A DNA stretch of 64,000 nucleotides from Trebouxia sp. TZW2008 (lineage: Eukaryota > Chlorophyta > Trebouxiophyceae > Trebouxiales > Trebouxiaceae). The stretch spans positions 168,136 through 232,135 of the forward strand of contig BDIU01000360.1 of the NCBI GenBank assembly GCA_002118135.1, in the 5' to 3' direction. Positions 1-12,420 of this stretch are shown here, in pieces. The notes under the pieces were generated by a model, which saw nothing but the letters and a program-made list of their open reading frames with translations, ran no database searches and had not been told where the DNA came from. Made by a program: the position numbers and the translations under genes. Positions within the stretch are counted from its first letter, which is position 1. Every line of letters starts with the position of its first letter.

Positions 1-470
1 ACAAATGAAGACTGTGTACTGACCGGCACATGGCGCTGTTGTCCTTCAAAGACTTGGTGTAGTACCTTTGTGCTCAACAGCTCCATGACTTGCCCTTTGT
101 GCTGGGACTGCATCTAACTAGCAAGCCAGGAACATGTGATATACACTCAACGAATGAAGGCTGTGTACTGACCGGCACATGGCGCTGTTGTCCTTCAAAG
201 ACTTGGTGTAGTACCTTTGTACTTAACAGCTCCATGACTTGCCCTTTCTGATGGGACTGCATTCAAGCAACATGCAAGGAACATGTGATATACACTCAAC
301 GAATGAAGGCTGTGTACTGACCGGCACATGGCGCTGTTGCCCTTCAAAGACTTGGTGTAGTCCCTTTGTGCTCAACAGCTCCATGACTTGCCCTTTGTGA
401 TGGGACTGCATCTAACTAGCAAGCCAGGAACATGTGATATACACTCAACGAATGAAGGCTGTGTACTGAC
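1..470 (-). repeat. Tandem ~149-base copies of the 3' edge of the ATPase FARM exon
   Basis: About three further copies of the segment encoding QKGQVMELLSTK plus following intron sequence lie downstream (lower coordinates) of the intact exon end near 480-570. The spacing is about 149 bases. The copies are very similar, which suggests recent duplication. They reach the window edge, so the array may continue. Confidence 0.9.
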
Positions 471-3400
471 CGGTATGTGGCGCTGGCGCCCTTCAATGAC
501 TTGGTGCAGCCCCTTGGTGCTCAGCAGCTCCATGACTTGCCCTTTCTGATGGGACTGCATCCTAGCAAACACCGCCACGTTTTGCATCACGGACTCCAGC
601 ACGGACAGATCTTGCTGCTGCAGCAGATGACTAAAGGCCTGCCCTGTCACACAGCACTGCACCTTCCCCTCAGCAAGGGCTGTCAGCCCCATTTGGCCCT
701 CACATGGGCCAGAACTGCCCTCAAAGGTCAGCCTCAAGCCCCTGCTGAGGTGCTGGGGATGCCCTGACTGTATTTGGAGATGTCCTGAAGCTGCCTCTGA
801 GGAGGGTCCAGCCTCAAGGGCTGTTCCAGAAAGCCCTAGCTGGTGCTGACTTGAGCCTAGGGCCCTATCAGAATGCCCTGATGCTGTCTGTGACCACTGC
901 ACATCTGTAGGTGCCCTTTGTGAATGCCCTGAGTGCCTCTGATGCAGTATCAGTGGCGCTTGAGGACCGTCTTGAGCCTGCTGTGCATGCTGTGCCTGCT
1001 GTGCATGGCTATACGGGAGTATCATTGACCCTTGAGTGTTGCCTGAGAAGGACTGCTGGAAATGCCCCGACTGGATCTGAGGGAGCTGGGGATGCCAAGA
1101 AAGCTGCTGGGCATGCCCTGAAATGCGCTGGGGATGCCCTGGAGGCTGCTCGGGATGCCTTGCTGAAATCTCTGAGGGCAAAACTGAGCTGCCCTGGTAG
1201 TGAAGGCTTTGCAAATGCTGCCCTGATTGACCAGAATCCTGATGCTGCCTTGCAGTGTAGCCTTGCGCCTGAACTGACTGAGTCCCAATGGACTGGCTGT
1301 TTGGCCTTGCAAGGGAATGATCTTGAGCATCTGGATGGTGATCCTGATCACCTGAATGATGATCTTGATCATCTTTGGGCTGTGGTCTTGAGCTGGACTC
1401 AACACTGAGTCGCCTCTGGCTTTTGCCTGACAGCGCTGATTGCATATCACCAAACTTGACTGGCTTTTGGGTCATGACTTGGGCTGATGATGACTCAGGC
1501 ACACGCTCAGACAGACTAGCAGGACCAAACTCTGACTCGGCTTGGATGATGACGACTGTACTGGTGGGACCTAGCATGCCCACCTGCCTGGCTGCTGCTA
1601 TGGCAGTGTAGTGGTAATCACCCGTCACCATCATTGTCCTCATTGCACCCCTGTATCAAACACAGTGACCATGATCAAGTCATCAATCATTCATGACACA
1701 TCAACTTGAGTACTCACCAGTGGTCATCATTACTTTCATCGCACCCCTGCATCAATGTAGTCACGACATTCATTTCATCAAGCGCTAGTGACCTGTCAAG
1801 CTGGGTAGTCACCAGTGACCATCATTATCCTCATGGCACCCCTGCATCAAACACACGTTCAGACAATTAGCAGGGCCAAAATGTGACTCAGCTTGCATGA
1901 TGACAACTTTACTGCTCGGCCCTAGCATACCCACCTGCCTGGCGGTTGCTATGGCGGTATTGGTAGTCACCAGTGACCATCATTGTTCTCATCGCACCCC
2001 TGCATCAGGCACGCCCTCAAAGGATTAGCAGGCCTCAATTTGTAATGGGTTTGAATGATGACAACATACAAACGTCCAGCCCTAGCATGCCCACCTACCT
2101 AGACACTGCTATGGCAGTGTGATGGTAGTGACCAGTGACCATCATTGTTCTCATTACAGCCCTGCTATACACAAGGTAGCCACGATCAAGTTATCAGTCC
2201 TTCAAGACTAGGTGTTGGAGGTCTGAATTCTCCACAGTTGGCACTCACCTGGCTTGACGGCCCACACCCTCTGAGGCCATAATTATTGACCAAAGCTACT
2301 GAGTTGCCACAGCTACTGGTGAACAAAGCAGTTGAAAGACTGCATGCATGAGGTGTGACATTGGCCTCTTGCTTTGTTAAGCACACCAATCAAGCTGAAA
2401 AGGGTTTGTAGACATACGCACATGCTTGTGCATCTGCCGCAGCAGCAAAACGTTCCTTAAAGCATGCTAACTTGCCCTTCTTTGGTCCAGACCAGCTTAC
2501 TCGTTCTGGAGATGCTCAATTGTGGCTTTGGAGTCAGGTCTCAGCTGATTGCTCATCACAGCAAAGCCCAGCAGATCCAAGCCACCTGTGTGCTGCTCCA
2601 AGTCTTGCAGTGACATTGCTGCCAAATCTAGCCTGGCCACGTCATGCAGCCTTCCACATGCTAGGCTCAAGAGGCGGTAGCTCTGACTTGCATAGCTGTC
2701 CACCACCTATGCAATCAGAGAACACTCAGCACTTGATGTTGGGCAGACAAAGACACACCTATGTACAGCATTTCACAAGCCAAGCTCAAAAGACGGTAGC
2801 GTTGAGCTGAACAGCTGTTGACTGCCTATGCAGGTCAAACCACACTCAGCAGTTGATGTTGGGCAGATGAAGACTCAGCTATATTGCAGCACTTCACATG
2901 CCACGATCAAAGGAAGGTGGCGTGGAGATGCACAGCTGTTTATGGTCAGTGCAGGTCAAAGCGTATTGTAGATTTGATGCCAGGCAGATAGAAAGGCAAG
3001 GCAAGGCAAGGCAAGGCAAGGCAAGGCAGGGCAGGGCAGGGCAGGGCAAGGCAGGGCAGGGCAGGGCAGGGCAGGGCAGGGCAAGGCAAAGCAAGGCAAG
3101 GCAATGATTGCAAAGAGAACACAAAGGGGAGCCTGTAGGAAGCAGACCTTCATGTAGTCATCAGGCAGGGCATTAGGGCTGATCAGACAACTGATTGCTC
3201 CTGGCCCTCCCTTCACAAACAGCAGGCCTGAGCCGTCTTGAGATCCTGTCTCTATTGCCACAACAGCAGACCTATATATACAGAAGCATTTAAACAAGCT
3301 GCATGTTGATCCTGTGACACATAGTCAATGAACTCAATCAAGCAGTTGATCAATGGATTAATCAGGCGCTTGATTGCCTGTAAATCTCTCAAATAGCAGA

Positions 3401-6400
3401 CCTGAGCCGTCCTGACACCCTGTCTCTACTGCCACAACAGCAGACCTACATAAGCAGAAGCATTTCAACACAAGTCACCACACATACAGAAACATGTCAG
3501 CACAGACGCTTAGCAACTCCAGAGTACACACCGTTCTCACTGCAATAAACTCAGACGCACACATCTAGGAGCATGTCAAGACAAATGCTGTTCACAGTGA
3601 TCTAAGTGAGCAGATTAGCTTCACATCTTTCTCTATGCAGGCTAACACATGCTGGCTGCCTGTATGTTGATGCTACTGGGTGCTGTTGACACACTCTCCA
3701 GATGCATTGACATGTGACATGCTACTGGTTGTTTGAGTAGCACTTCAGCCGTAGGAGAGTTGCGCACCTGAGCAAGGCCGAGTCAAACTCGAAGCGCCTC
3801 ACTATCCGCAATTTGCAGATCTTGTAAGAGTGTCTGCTGCTGCGCACTGGCAGTGTGACCAGATCTCTTTCCTACACAGGCAATTACACAACGTGGTCAA
3901 TCCAAGTCAAGTCAAGTCAAGTCAAGTCAAGTCAAGCAAAAAGCCCCACAAATCAAAGCTTGTTAGGGTGTGCATTGCACTACAACAACAGCAATGTGTT
4001 AGTTGCACAAGAGAAGATGTGTCAGGGCGTAACATGCTGCTTGTCCAGTGCACCAAACACCAGAAAGAAAATTGTGCATATCCTGAGTCCTAAGCATCCA
4101 CATACCAAGCTAGTGGTGACGTTCTACAGGACCAAACGCTGCCATCTGCACAATCATATGGAGGCATGAGCTGTGCCAGAAAATGTGCCTCCACTGCTTG
4201 GTATACTTGCATCTCTGCTGCATCCCCAACCACCTTGCTCTTGCTCACTCTGGTTAAAGCATTGCAGACAGCTGCAGCCTGTTTGAGCCTGTTTGGCTTT
4301 GTACAGCTGAGACTTGACAGTAAAAAGCAATGCATGACAAGGCAGGATCCTTACAACAAAGTGTGCCTCTACTGCTTGGTATATCTGCATCTCTGCTGCA
4401 TCCCCAACCACCTTGCTCTTGCTCACTCTGGTCAAAGCATTACAGACAGCAGCCGCCTGTTTGAGCCTGTTAGGCCATCTTCGTGCGTGATTTTGCAGCT
4501 GTGCAAAGGCACCGTCCACGAATGGGACCAGCCCATGCAAGTCAGGCTGCAAGCACTGAGCACTTGTTGAGAAACAAGAATCAGGCTACAGCACACACAG
4601 ATGTCGCACGCGAGTAAGGTCCTCAAGTTGATGTACGATCAAGTTGAAGCATTGCAGACGGCCACCGCCTTGCATGGCTTGATAGCTGTGCAAAGGCGCC
4701 ATCCACAAATGGCACCAGCTCATGCAATACAGGCTGCAAGCACACAACGTAGGCTGCAAAAGCAAAGTTTTTTGCGAGACCCTACGCAAAGCGTGCATGC
4801 TCAAAATGTGCATTGCGTCATGCATCTTCATGTACTGTGCAAGCAGAAGCGTTCAAATGCGAAGCAGCAATGGACCAGAAGTCTGCAGACAACAACCAGC
4901 AAAGGGAATGTGCAAGTCAGGGCGACACTTAGGATATGCTGGAGCAGCACAGCAGATACATTCAAGAAGACTAGGGAGATCATGCTACAACAAGACTGGT
5001 CAAGGTAAGGAAGTAAAAGAAGAACAGAGCCACACCATGTTGCCAGTCAGCGTCCCAGTCTTGTCAAAGCACACGACCTCCACAGTGGCAATAGTTTTCA
5101 ACTTCTCAGGAACCAGCACATGAATGTGCTGAGCCCTGAGCTGAACCACAGCATACCCCACTGCAAAGACTACGACTGTAGGCGCAGCTGTTGGGCATGC
5201 TGCGATGAAAACGCCAAGCGCGTGGTTGAGGGTTTGCTGTGGCGATTCTGAGTGCTGGCGGGCGCTGACCATGTATGGGATGAAGAAGAAGAGCTGCAGG
5301 ACCAGGGCAAAGAAGCAGAACTTGAACAGGTCCTGCAGCAGAATGTGACAATCTTTAGAACACGGCAAAGACTACCACTGTAGGCACTGCAATTGTTGGA
5401 AACGCTGCTACAAACACGCCAAGTACGTGCTTGAGGGTTTGTTGTGGCGGCTTTGAGTGACGGTGGGCACTGACCATGTATAGGATGAAGAAGAAGAGCT
5501 GAAAGATCAGGGCAAAGAAGCAGAACTTGAACAGATCCTGCAGCAGAAGGCAAGACTCGTATGTACACTGCCAAAATTGTCACTGTAGATGTAGCAGCTG
5601 AGACAGCTGAAATGAAAATGCCCAGCATGTGGTTCAATGTCTGCAGTGTTGGCAGCAAATTTTGTTGCATGAGCACTGCGATGCACCATCCAAAAGTTGA
5701 CCTTGTCATTGATAAGCATTGATGAAGCTTTGCTGCTTGCATGCAACCTTGAATGTGGCGCTATTGAGCAAACGACAGCAATGTAGTGAGCACAATTTAC
5801 ATGGCATGTGGGCATGCCTATGGAGAAGGCTCAGGAAACTGTTAGCCTTTTGCCAGCTACAATGATTGAAATGTATACAGTATCTGAGCACATTCCTTGA
5901 CATTTCGTGACTTCTGAGCTGTGAGTAGGGCTGTATCTGCAGCATTCCTGGCATCAGGAATGGTACGATCAGACAGTGTCAGGTAGAGAAGAAGCAGCAC
6001 ACCTTCATGCACAGGTCAATGCAAGGTTCAACCTCCGTCCAGAGGCTGTGCAATGCAACACTGTGTCATGAATGTGCGGCAGCAGAAGGTTCTGAATACT
6101 GTCAGCCAAACAATGTTTGAAGCCCAATTAGATGAAGAGGCAATTCATGAAGGGGTCTATGCGGTGGCGAGTCATCTGCATGGGACTCATGACCTGCCTC
6201 AGCAGACTTGCACAAACACTGTGCTGCCAGTCAACACCAGATAGAAAGAGGCTGAAGACATTTGCAACGACCATGGAGTCAGGAAACAACAGACAACGGA
6301 GATAGATCTTAGGCAGCTGGAGGAGAAGCAGCAGACCTTCATGAAGGGGTCTACGCGATGGCGAGCCATCTGCATGGGACTCATGACTTGTCTCAGCAGG

Positions 6401-9400
6401 CGCCCCATGGTGGTCCTCAGACCTGTCCTTGCCACCATGACCAGCACTTCTTCTTCCGGGTCTTCTTCACTCCACACCTGCAGTACAGTCAAGCACCACT
6501 CTTATAACAGTCCACAGATACGCTGTTTGTGCTGAAGTGCTTTGGGACTCCCTACAGCGAACAGCTGCAGTGAATAACATGCAGCAAACGCATGTGTAAG
6601 CTCATGTGCGTCACACATGCACAGGGACACCACCTTGAGAAGAGGGTCTGCGGCCCATGTGCGAAGTGATACACATGCTAAGGGCTGTTGTCACTGTTGT
6701 AGCCGTTGCTACAGTGAGGTTTGCCTCACCTGTTGTACAAAAGTGCCTGCATGAATGGTACAGGCGTGGTGGGTATCAGGGTGGTACTGCCCAGCCCTGC
6801 CTCTGGTTGGGCCAACGCAGGATTTGCGCACTTGGGCTGCCTGCATTGCAGCACTCAGGGTGGTTCATGTTTTTGTTCAATAGTCTGAGGTTAATCAAAT
6901 ATGCAAGTAGCATTGCATGTAACAATTTTTCACATGGTCAGGGAGGAACTGCCCATCTCTGCCTCTGGTAGGCCCATAGCAGGACTTGCGCACTTGAGTA
7001 GCCTGCACTATAGCATCAAACATGACTCACAGTAGAAGCAACCATGTGTCATTTAACATCATGAGCTGTGATTTGCCGCTGAATCAAAGGGTGCATCATG
7101 GCATATCCATAGCATCATACACAGCTGAATGCATCTGCCCAACAACTTGAGAACACCATGATGCAAGGCAAACAATCAAAAGAGGTCACTACATGATGAT
7201 GCAAGACAGCGCGACTGAAGCATGGGCCTGACCTCGCCTGATAGCACTGACTCTTCCAGGAGACAGCAGCCCCTCAACAGCACCATGTCACAGGTAGCTC
7301 TCCCTTGCACCAGCACAATCACGTCACCTGGCACCAACCGATGGGATGACACTGCCCTACGGTGTGCACAGTTTGCTTGTCAGCAGACAGTGACTAGCAT
7401 TGTTGTTTCAGACTTGATAGGCATGAAAGCTCATTCATTCATTCATTCATTCATTCATTCATTCATTCATTCATTCATTCATTAATTATAAACGTGGGCT
7501 AGGCAGGCTCAGCAGGCCCAACTAGGTGCGTACAGATGCAATCAACTGTCTCCAAGAAGCTTATTGAATGGTACCATACAGCTGTGTGTCTTTCGTGGCG
7601 CCAATTTTGCTGCAAGATGTGGTGTGACAGCAGGGATGCAGCTGTCGCCATGAGACACCATGATCTATTTTGTGACAAGTGCTTTCAGGCCGCAGTCCGC
7701 AATGACATATAAAGGCAAACAAATGCAAGAGGATCAGCACTGCCACTCAAGCAAATGTAATGGGACATGCAGACAGCCATCTGCGAAGGCAGGAGTGCCG
7801 ATAAGCCAGGTTGACCACAGTGAAGATTAGAACACAACAAAATACGCCCCATGCTACATGCAAACAGTCACCTCTGAAGCCCTGGCATGTAGATCGACCA
7901 GCACGTCTGCAACTAGACTCAGAAGGAAACAAAGCAGAGAGCTGACATGCAGAAAGCCACCTCCAAGGAGCTGACAGTCTAGAAATGCAGCACTGCCACA
8001 GCTAGCACCAAGATGCCATGGAACAAAGGGCTGAGGAACAGACAGTCTCCCTAAAGACCTTGCAGTGTCTGTTAACATTTGAACTGCAGAGACAACAAAA
8101 CCAAGGGCTGACCTGACTACGCCGCCTTGCACAATGGGTATCAAGTGACGCTGTGACACTGCTGTGTAAAGCTCCAATCGCTTCTTGTAGAGTTCATAGT
8201 TCCCGCTCAAGACTGCGCCAGCTGATATAGAATACAGGATGATGGCATAGATGTACCGTAGCTTGTAACAGAGGCACCCCAATTCTATGAACTGCATAAA
8301 AGCATCCACCATGTACACACGGAAGTCCAAGTGTTAGGTGTGGCTATTTGGGTTCCGTGCTCTTTGAATTGAACTTGTTGCTCATATGCCAGCAGTCAAG
8401 CATTGTGATTCTTTCAACTTGCTCAGAGTACAGGACGATGGCGTAGAGTTACTGCAGCTTGTTACAGAGGTATCCCTACTGTATGTGCTGCATAACGATA
8501 TCATCCGTTTGCATCCGCCAGCTGCTAGGGATGCGTGGTCTAAGGACACATGTGCATGTTGATTGTGTGACAATGTGATGGGCATGTGTAACAACAAATG
8601 ACTTTTGAGTGATAAGCTGACCAAGCATGATGCACTGTTGATTGTACCTCAGCAGTCCGTGCAGTCATTAACATCAAGTCCTGACCCACATGTGCAAATG
8701 CCCACTATACAGGTCACTTACGACCTGGACACAATTTTACCAGTGATGTGCAGCCTATTGTCAGCAGACCTTGACACATAGACCTTTGGTTGAGGATATT
8801 GTACCTGGACCACATACATAGGACCGCTCAGCGCAGTCAGAACCATCTTCAAATAGCTTGGACGCCCAACAAACATATCATTGTAGCCATACAGCTGCGC
8901 CCTGTCCCTTCTGCTCCAATCAGATGCTAAGTTGAACCTGTCCCAACTTGCTCCTGCATCATAACAGCGAATGCTCAGCTACTGCAACGCTTCATGTACA
9001 GAAGAGATACAAACATAGAGTATTGTGTGCTTGTCAGGCCTAACAAACATGTCATTAGATCCAGACAGCTGTGCCCTGTCCCTTCTACTCCAATCAGGTG
9101 CTGAATTGAACCTGTCCCAAGTTGCTGCTGCATCACTACAGCATCTGCTCAGGTGATGCAATGATTCACGTACAGAGTGTCTTCTGCATATCATGGCACT
9201 TCAGGGTCACAAGTCTTGACAGACTACATTGCAGCGCTTCCCTATAACATTGTGATTCCCTAGGTGCTTGACATGCAGGAAAGTCACATGGATGCATTTG
9301 ACATACATGTCTCGCTCAGGTCCAGTGCACCATACAGTGCTATCACATATCCAGGTTAGTTTGCGAGTCTACAGTACAGTTGCAGTCTGCAATCACAGTC

Positions 9401-10940
9401 AAGCTAGTCTGACATTGCATGATGCACCTCAACTTTATGTTATGCATGCATCTTCAAGACAGTCATTGAATTGGAAGACACAAGCCAAACCTGCGCTGAT
9501 CTGCTGCAAAGCTTGCAGTGCTGCTCTAAGTTGCTATGGCAGGTTGCATGGCTTGTCAGCATCAGACATAAAGGCTCAACATGTTCATTACAAGACATAA
9601 GCCCAAAGCCAACCTGTGCTAATCTGCTGCAAAGCCTGCAGTGCTGCCCTGATTTGCTATGGCAGGTTGCGTGGCATGTCAGCAACAGGAAGAAAGGTCA
9701 AGCATGTTACTGCAAAATGCAAGCCCACCGGTGCTGATCTGCTGCAATGCTTGCAGTGCTGCTCTGATTTGCTGTGGCAAGTTGCTGGGCATGTCAGCAA
9801 TTGGCAGGAATGTGTCTGCCTGGTTGTCATATAGGTAGGTCACTAGCAGCACCTGCACGCTCCGCTGCATGAGCTGCTTTGGATTCAACCAGGCCCCTCT
9901 CTGCACAAGACATGCTCCTATGAACATAGACTGAGTCCCCTTGAAGGCACACGGGAAACTCCAAGAACTCTCTAGAGCACACGACGTCTCACCCCACATG
10001 CAATGCACATGATGTGCAACGATTGCTGTTTGATGCAACTTGACAAGATCTGCCCAATGTGAATTATACCATGTACCATGTGCCAATTTCAATGAGTTTG
10101 AACAATGTAGGGCTGCTGTGCATTGAATGGCAGAGTTGAGGTCTGATGAGCCAGCATTCAGCTTGCCCAGCCAAGTAAGGCATGCTGTAGCTTGGAAGCA
10201 ACAGGCAGCATGGAGATTGTCTGATGGATATCTTAGGGCTGCTTCAAAGACATTGACTCACAATCAGCACGTTGTCTGTGCGTCAAATCAACTGCAAATA
10301 GAGCTTTGCATGCCTCATGTGCAGAATAAGCAGATGCTTCAGACTGGAGCCAGTGCCTGTGAAGTGACAAGTTGCTCAGCAATACTCTCACCTTTTGTGT
10401 GGCATGGAGAGAGCTGGCCGGCAGATGCTCTTGCACCCGCACCAACACGTGCTGCCCGTTGACCAGCTGCACAAGCATGACGCACTAGTGTCAAATGGCT
10501 TGCATACCTGACAAATCATAGCAAACAAGACATGCAAATGGCCAGGGCAGGTCTCCTAGAACATTCACTTCATGCTTCCAACATCTTGCTGAGGATTGTA
10601 AGCTTCAAACTGCACAAGCTTTGTTTGCAGCAATCAGGGTCCAGCAGGCATGGGGTGCAACATTGAACAAGGGATTAGCAGCTTTGTGCATGAGGCAACA
10701 TGGCAAGCATGAAAAAGTGACTAATCCGCATCATGCGCCAGTGAATTCACTTCAAATGGTGCAGACCTCTGCACGGACAAAATCTGCCTCGCTCAAAGGG
10801 CATGCTTTCAAAGTCCAGCGCCTTAGCTCTGGCCAGATGCGGCACATGGGTGCCCATACTCCTGCAGTAAGTATCACTGCCGCTGTATGTGCTGCTTGCG
10901 CCCATCTTGGCACTCTATACCCAGCAAAACCCCTTACAGC
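1..10940 (-). CDS. P5-type (P5B-like) P-type ATPase, partial, C-terminus beyond left edge
   Basis: A P-type ATPase pumps cations or polyamines across internal membranes; P5B members act in vacuole/lysosome-like compartments. Exons read on the minus strand from high to low coordinates: 10940-10767 (P5 N-terminal domain, GYRVPRW...CPLSEADFV), 10466-10392, 9900-9853, about 9819-9729, 8978-8805 (YGYNDMFV), 8291-8113 (M1-M2), 7356 onward (actuator, LVPGD...ESVLSGE), 6840-6730 (HAGTFVQQ), 6477-6337 (RTGLRTTMGRLLRQ), 5332-5036 (M3-M4 and the phosphorylation motif DKTGTLTG), a domain near 4450-4190 (KVVGDAAEMQIY), about 3273-3150 (FVKGGPGA), 2706-2500 (GFAVMSNQLRPDS), then 1643 to about 500 (MVTGDYHYTAI...VFARMQSHQKG). 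A low-complexity SGH/Q-rich stretch of over 250 residues sits between MVTGD and FARM. Key motifs deviate: SGE for TGE, PTAAP for PPALP, KGGPG for KGAPE. The first coding exon above 10940 and some junctions are unresolved. Exon-edge copies crowd the introns. Confidence 0.85.
1690..2165 (-). repeat. Decayed copies of the 5' edge of the MVTGD exon
   Basis: Four partial copies near 1715-1750, 1805-1960, 1960-2050 and 2100-2165 repeat the start of the exon that encodes the MVTGD motif together with upstream intron. They lie upstream of the intact exon on the minus strand. The reading frame is broken in most. Confidence 0.8.
2740..2960 (-). repeat. Two copies of the 5' edge of the SYRLLSLACG exon
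   Basis: Segments near 2780-2830 and 2890-2950 repeat the first ~50 bases of the exon at 2706-2500 on the minus strand, plus the flanking TTGATGTTGGGCAGA-type intron sequence. They are upstream of the intact exon and diverged. Confidence 0.75.
2992..3104. repeat. (GGCAA/GGCAG)n pentanucleotide microsatellite
   Basis: About 22 units alternate between GGCAA and GGCAG with no interruption. It lies in an intron of the ATPase gene. It opens artificial long reading frames rich in Ala-Leu-Pro-Cys on the minus strand, which I do not count as protein. Confidence 0.95.
3380..3470 (-). repeat. Upstream copy of the SAVVAIETG exon 5' edge
   Basis: This minus-strand segment would read SAVVAVETGCQDGSGLLF and is nearly the same as the start of the exon at about 3273-3150. 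It then diverges before the KGGPG motif, so only the 5' edge was copied. Confidence 0.8.
3903..3936. repeat. (AAGTC)n microsatellite
   Basis: Seven perfect AAGTC units within an ATPase intron. Confidence 0.95.
4185..4470 (-). repeat. Tandem pair of the GDAAEM exon, period about 170
   Basis: Two near-identical minus-strand copies (about 4190-4300 and 4355-4470) encode the P5 nucleotide-binding-domain stretch with KVVGDAAEMQ. I cannot tell which one is spliced into the mRNA. A third, strongly decayed copy lies near 4640-4760. Confidence 0.8.
5375..5680 (-). repeat. Two upstream copies of the M3-M4 exon
   Basis: The segment for membrane helix 3 (DLFKFCFFAL) and the start of helix 4 is repeated near 5375-5560, and the helix-4 start again near 5580-5660. 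These lie upstream of the intact exon at 5332-5036 on the minus strand. Neither copy reaches the DKTGTLT motif. Confidence 0.85.
6120..6206 (-). repeat. Downstream copy of the DPFMK exon 3' edge
   Basis: It repeats the last ~60 bases (SPMQM.RHR.DPFM) of the exon at 6477-6337, placed downstream on the minus strand. Confidence 0.85.
7430..7484. repeat. (ATTC)n microsatellite, tail of a dispersed repeat
   Basis: About 13 ATTC units. On the minus strand this is a (GAAT)n run directly following the dispersed repeat at 7485-7556, so it looks like that element's 3' tail. Confidence 0.95.
7485..7556 (-). mobile_element. Dispersed tailed repeat (SINE/LINE 3'-end-like), copy 1
   Basis: Read on the minus strand, about 70 bases match the plus-strand segment at 41930-41996 with few differences, including GCCTGCTGAGCCTGCCTAGC. 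Both copies end in a 4-base GAAT-type repeat run. A shared body with a simple-repeat tail in unrelated places is typical of retroposed elements. No coding capacity or target-site duplication is evident here. Confidence 0.65.
8985..9160 (-). repeat. Upstream decayed copy of the RDRAQLYG exon
   Basis: It repeats the 5' part of the exon at 8978-8805 (DRFN..PDWSRRDRAQL), with SGSN replacing the conserved YGYN and the last part missing. Confidence 0.8.
9490..9710 (-). repeat. Two downstream copies of the NLPQQIRAALQ exon 3' edge
   Basis: Copies near 9505-9580 and 9625-9705 repeat the end of the exon at about 9819-9729. In both, CCACAG has become CCATAG, which puts a stop codon in frame. Confidence 0.8.
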
Positions 10941-12420
10941 CTGGAACAGACTACCATTGATAGGAAACAACGCCAGTGGTCAGGGTCAGCAAAGCATTGA
11001 AGTTGCAGCAGTGACAGATTTCTGCAGCTCAGACTGATGAGCGCACCTCTGCTTTGAGGTCAGCTGTGCTTGTGGTAGTAGACTGTGCTTGTGGCATTTT
11101 GCACAAAGCTGACTAAGCGTATGTGGCTGAAATGAATTTGTTGGTTGTAGGCAGAGAATGAGCATACTCAGCAGATCAGATCAGTGAACGAGGCATGTGA
11201 GCAGGAGCAGGTGTCTGCCAGCCCCTTGAACAGCAAGGCTTGAGTTGGAAGCAGTGTGTCAAGTGAGCTAGGTCTTGACAGGGATGGGTGATCTGTAGCC
11301 TTATGGACTGCCCTTAGATACAAAGCTGAGGCAAGATTGGATCCAGTGGCAGCCTTGTTTGCTCTGAGCATCACCAGGGCGCTCACTCTCGTTCACTGGT
11401 TGGCAAGCATATGCTGTGCTGCTTGCTGTGGTGTGTTATGAACGCTGTCGGCGGAGCCCCGATCATTCAAGCAGCAAAATGCTGTAAGCGGTGGCCTCGT
11501 CCTGTGCGACTCTGACAGGATCGGAACGTTGCGTTCTCGTCCTGCTTGAGCTTAGGGCAAACTTCAAGCAGATCAACGGAGCAGCGACGACCGCCTGTTG
11601 TTGCAGCGGCATCCGAGGGTTATACGACGCCAAAGCTTTGCTTGCAACCTAGCCTGTTGTAGAGTGAGAGGTTACAGCTGCGCGTGCTAGGTGCCGATTG
11701 CCGCACTTTGCGTAAAATGGCAGGCTACTTCAGGGTTGACTGCATCAATGAGTCAATCCAGGCTGAAATCACAGTCAAGTCTCCATTCAAGGAGCCTTCC
11801 AACTTTGATTGTCGATAAATGGCTCTGGCAATGCAGACTGGCATCTCCCAAATTGCGGGCCGGAGTCTCCCAGCGCATTGACATCACCAAAGCAATCATG
11901 AATTTGCACGATGTTGGCATGGCATGTTGTGCACGAGGTGTGACCTCTGCAGCAGTATTTGAGGCACGTGCAGTCTGGACTTGACAGTATTGTGAGCGAG
12001 GCCTGCATGTTCTTGCATGCTTAAGCTACACCAGTGGGACACAGTTGATGGGTAACATTCTGTTCAAAGTTCAGATCTTGCAGGCGGCATGATGCAGCAT
12101 GCCTTAATTGAGCTGCAACAGGCAACTTTGATCATGCGTTCACAGGCTTTGTTCTGCAGCTTTTGCAGCGGTCACAGAGCGAGTGTGCACTGACCGCGCC
12201 AGCAAGCAATGCTGTCAGCAGACACACACGCACGCACAAAGTACAGCAGACGACCGAGGGTTTCGTGAATCCAGTGCGAAGCCAGCAAGAGTAGGCAGAT
12301 CACCGCTGAGGACGAGCAGAACAGTGCGCTACTTTGTGAGCGCTGATTTTCGAACAGATCTTTACATCCGCGATCGGCACGTCGATCGAGAAGCTAAGCA
12401 ACGCGAAGGAGTAAGCAGGC
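10941..12420. promoter_or_regulatory. Divergent intergenic region between the ATPase and LEA-like genes
   Basis: No convincing gene. The two flanking genes point away from each other, so both promoters and 5' UTRs should lie here. The stretch 11440-11640 has more CpG than its surroundings. The missing first exon of the ATPase must lie above 10940; small minus-strand frames at 11386-11168 and 11613-11464 are unproven candidates. No clear TATA box was identified. Confidence 0.5.

Noticed and set aside
2894..3297. Overlapping long frames rich in Ala-Leu-Pro-Cys or Gly-Lys-Ala-Arg
   Set aside because: They are translations of the pentanucleotide microsatellite at 2992-3104. Only the part encoding FVKGGPGA belongs to a gene.
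4154..4552. Two GDAAEM exons as functional mutually exclusive exons
   Set aside because: Possible, but with so many clearly broken copies elsewhere I treat the pair as a duplication until transcripts show otherwise.
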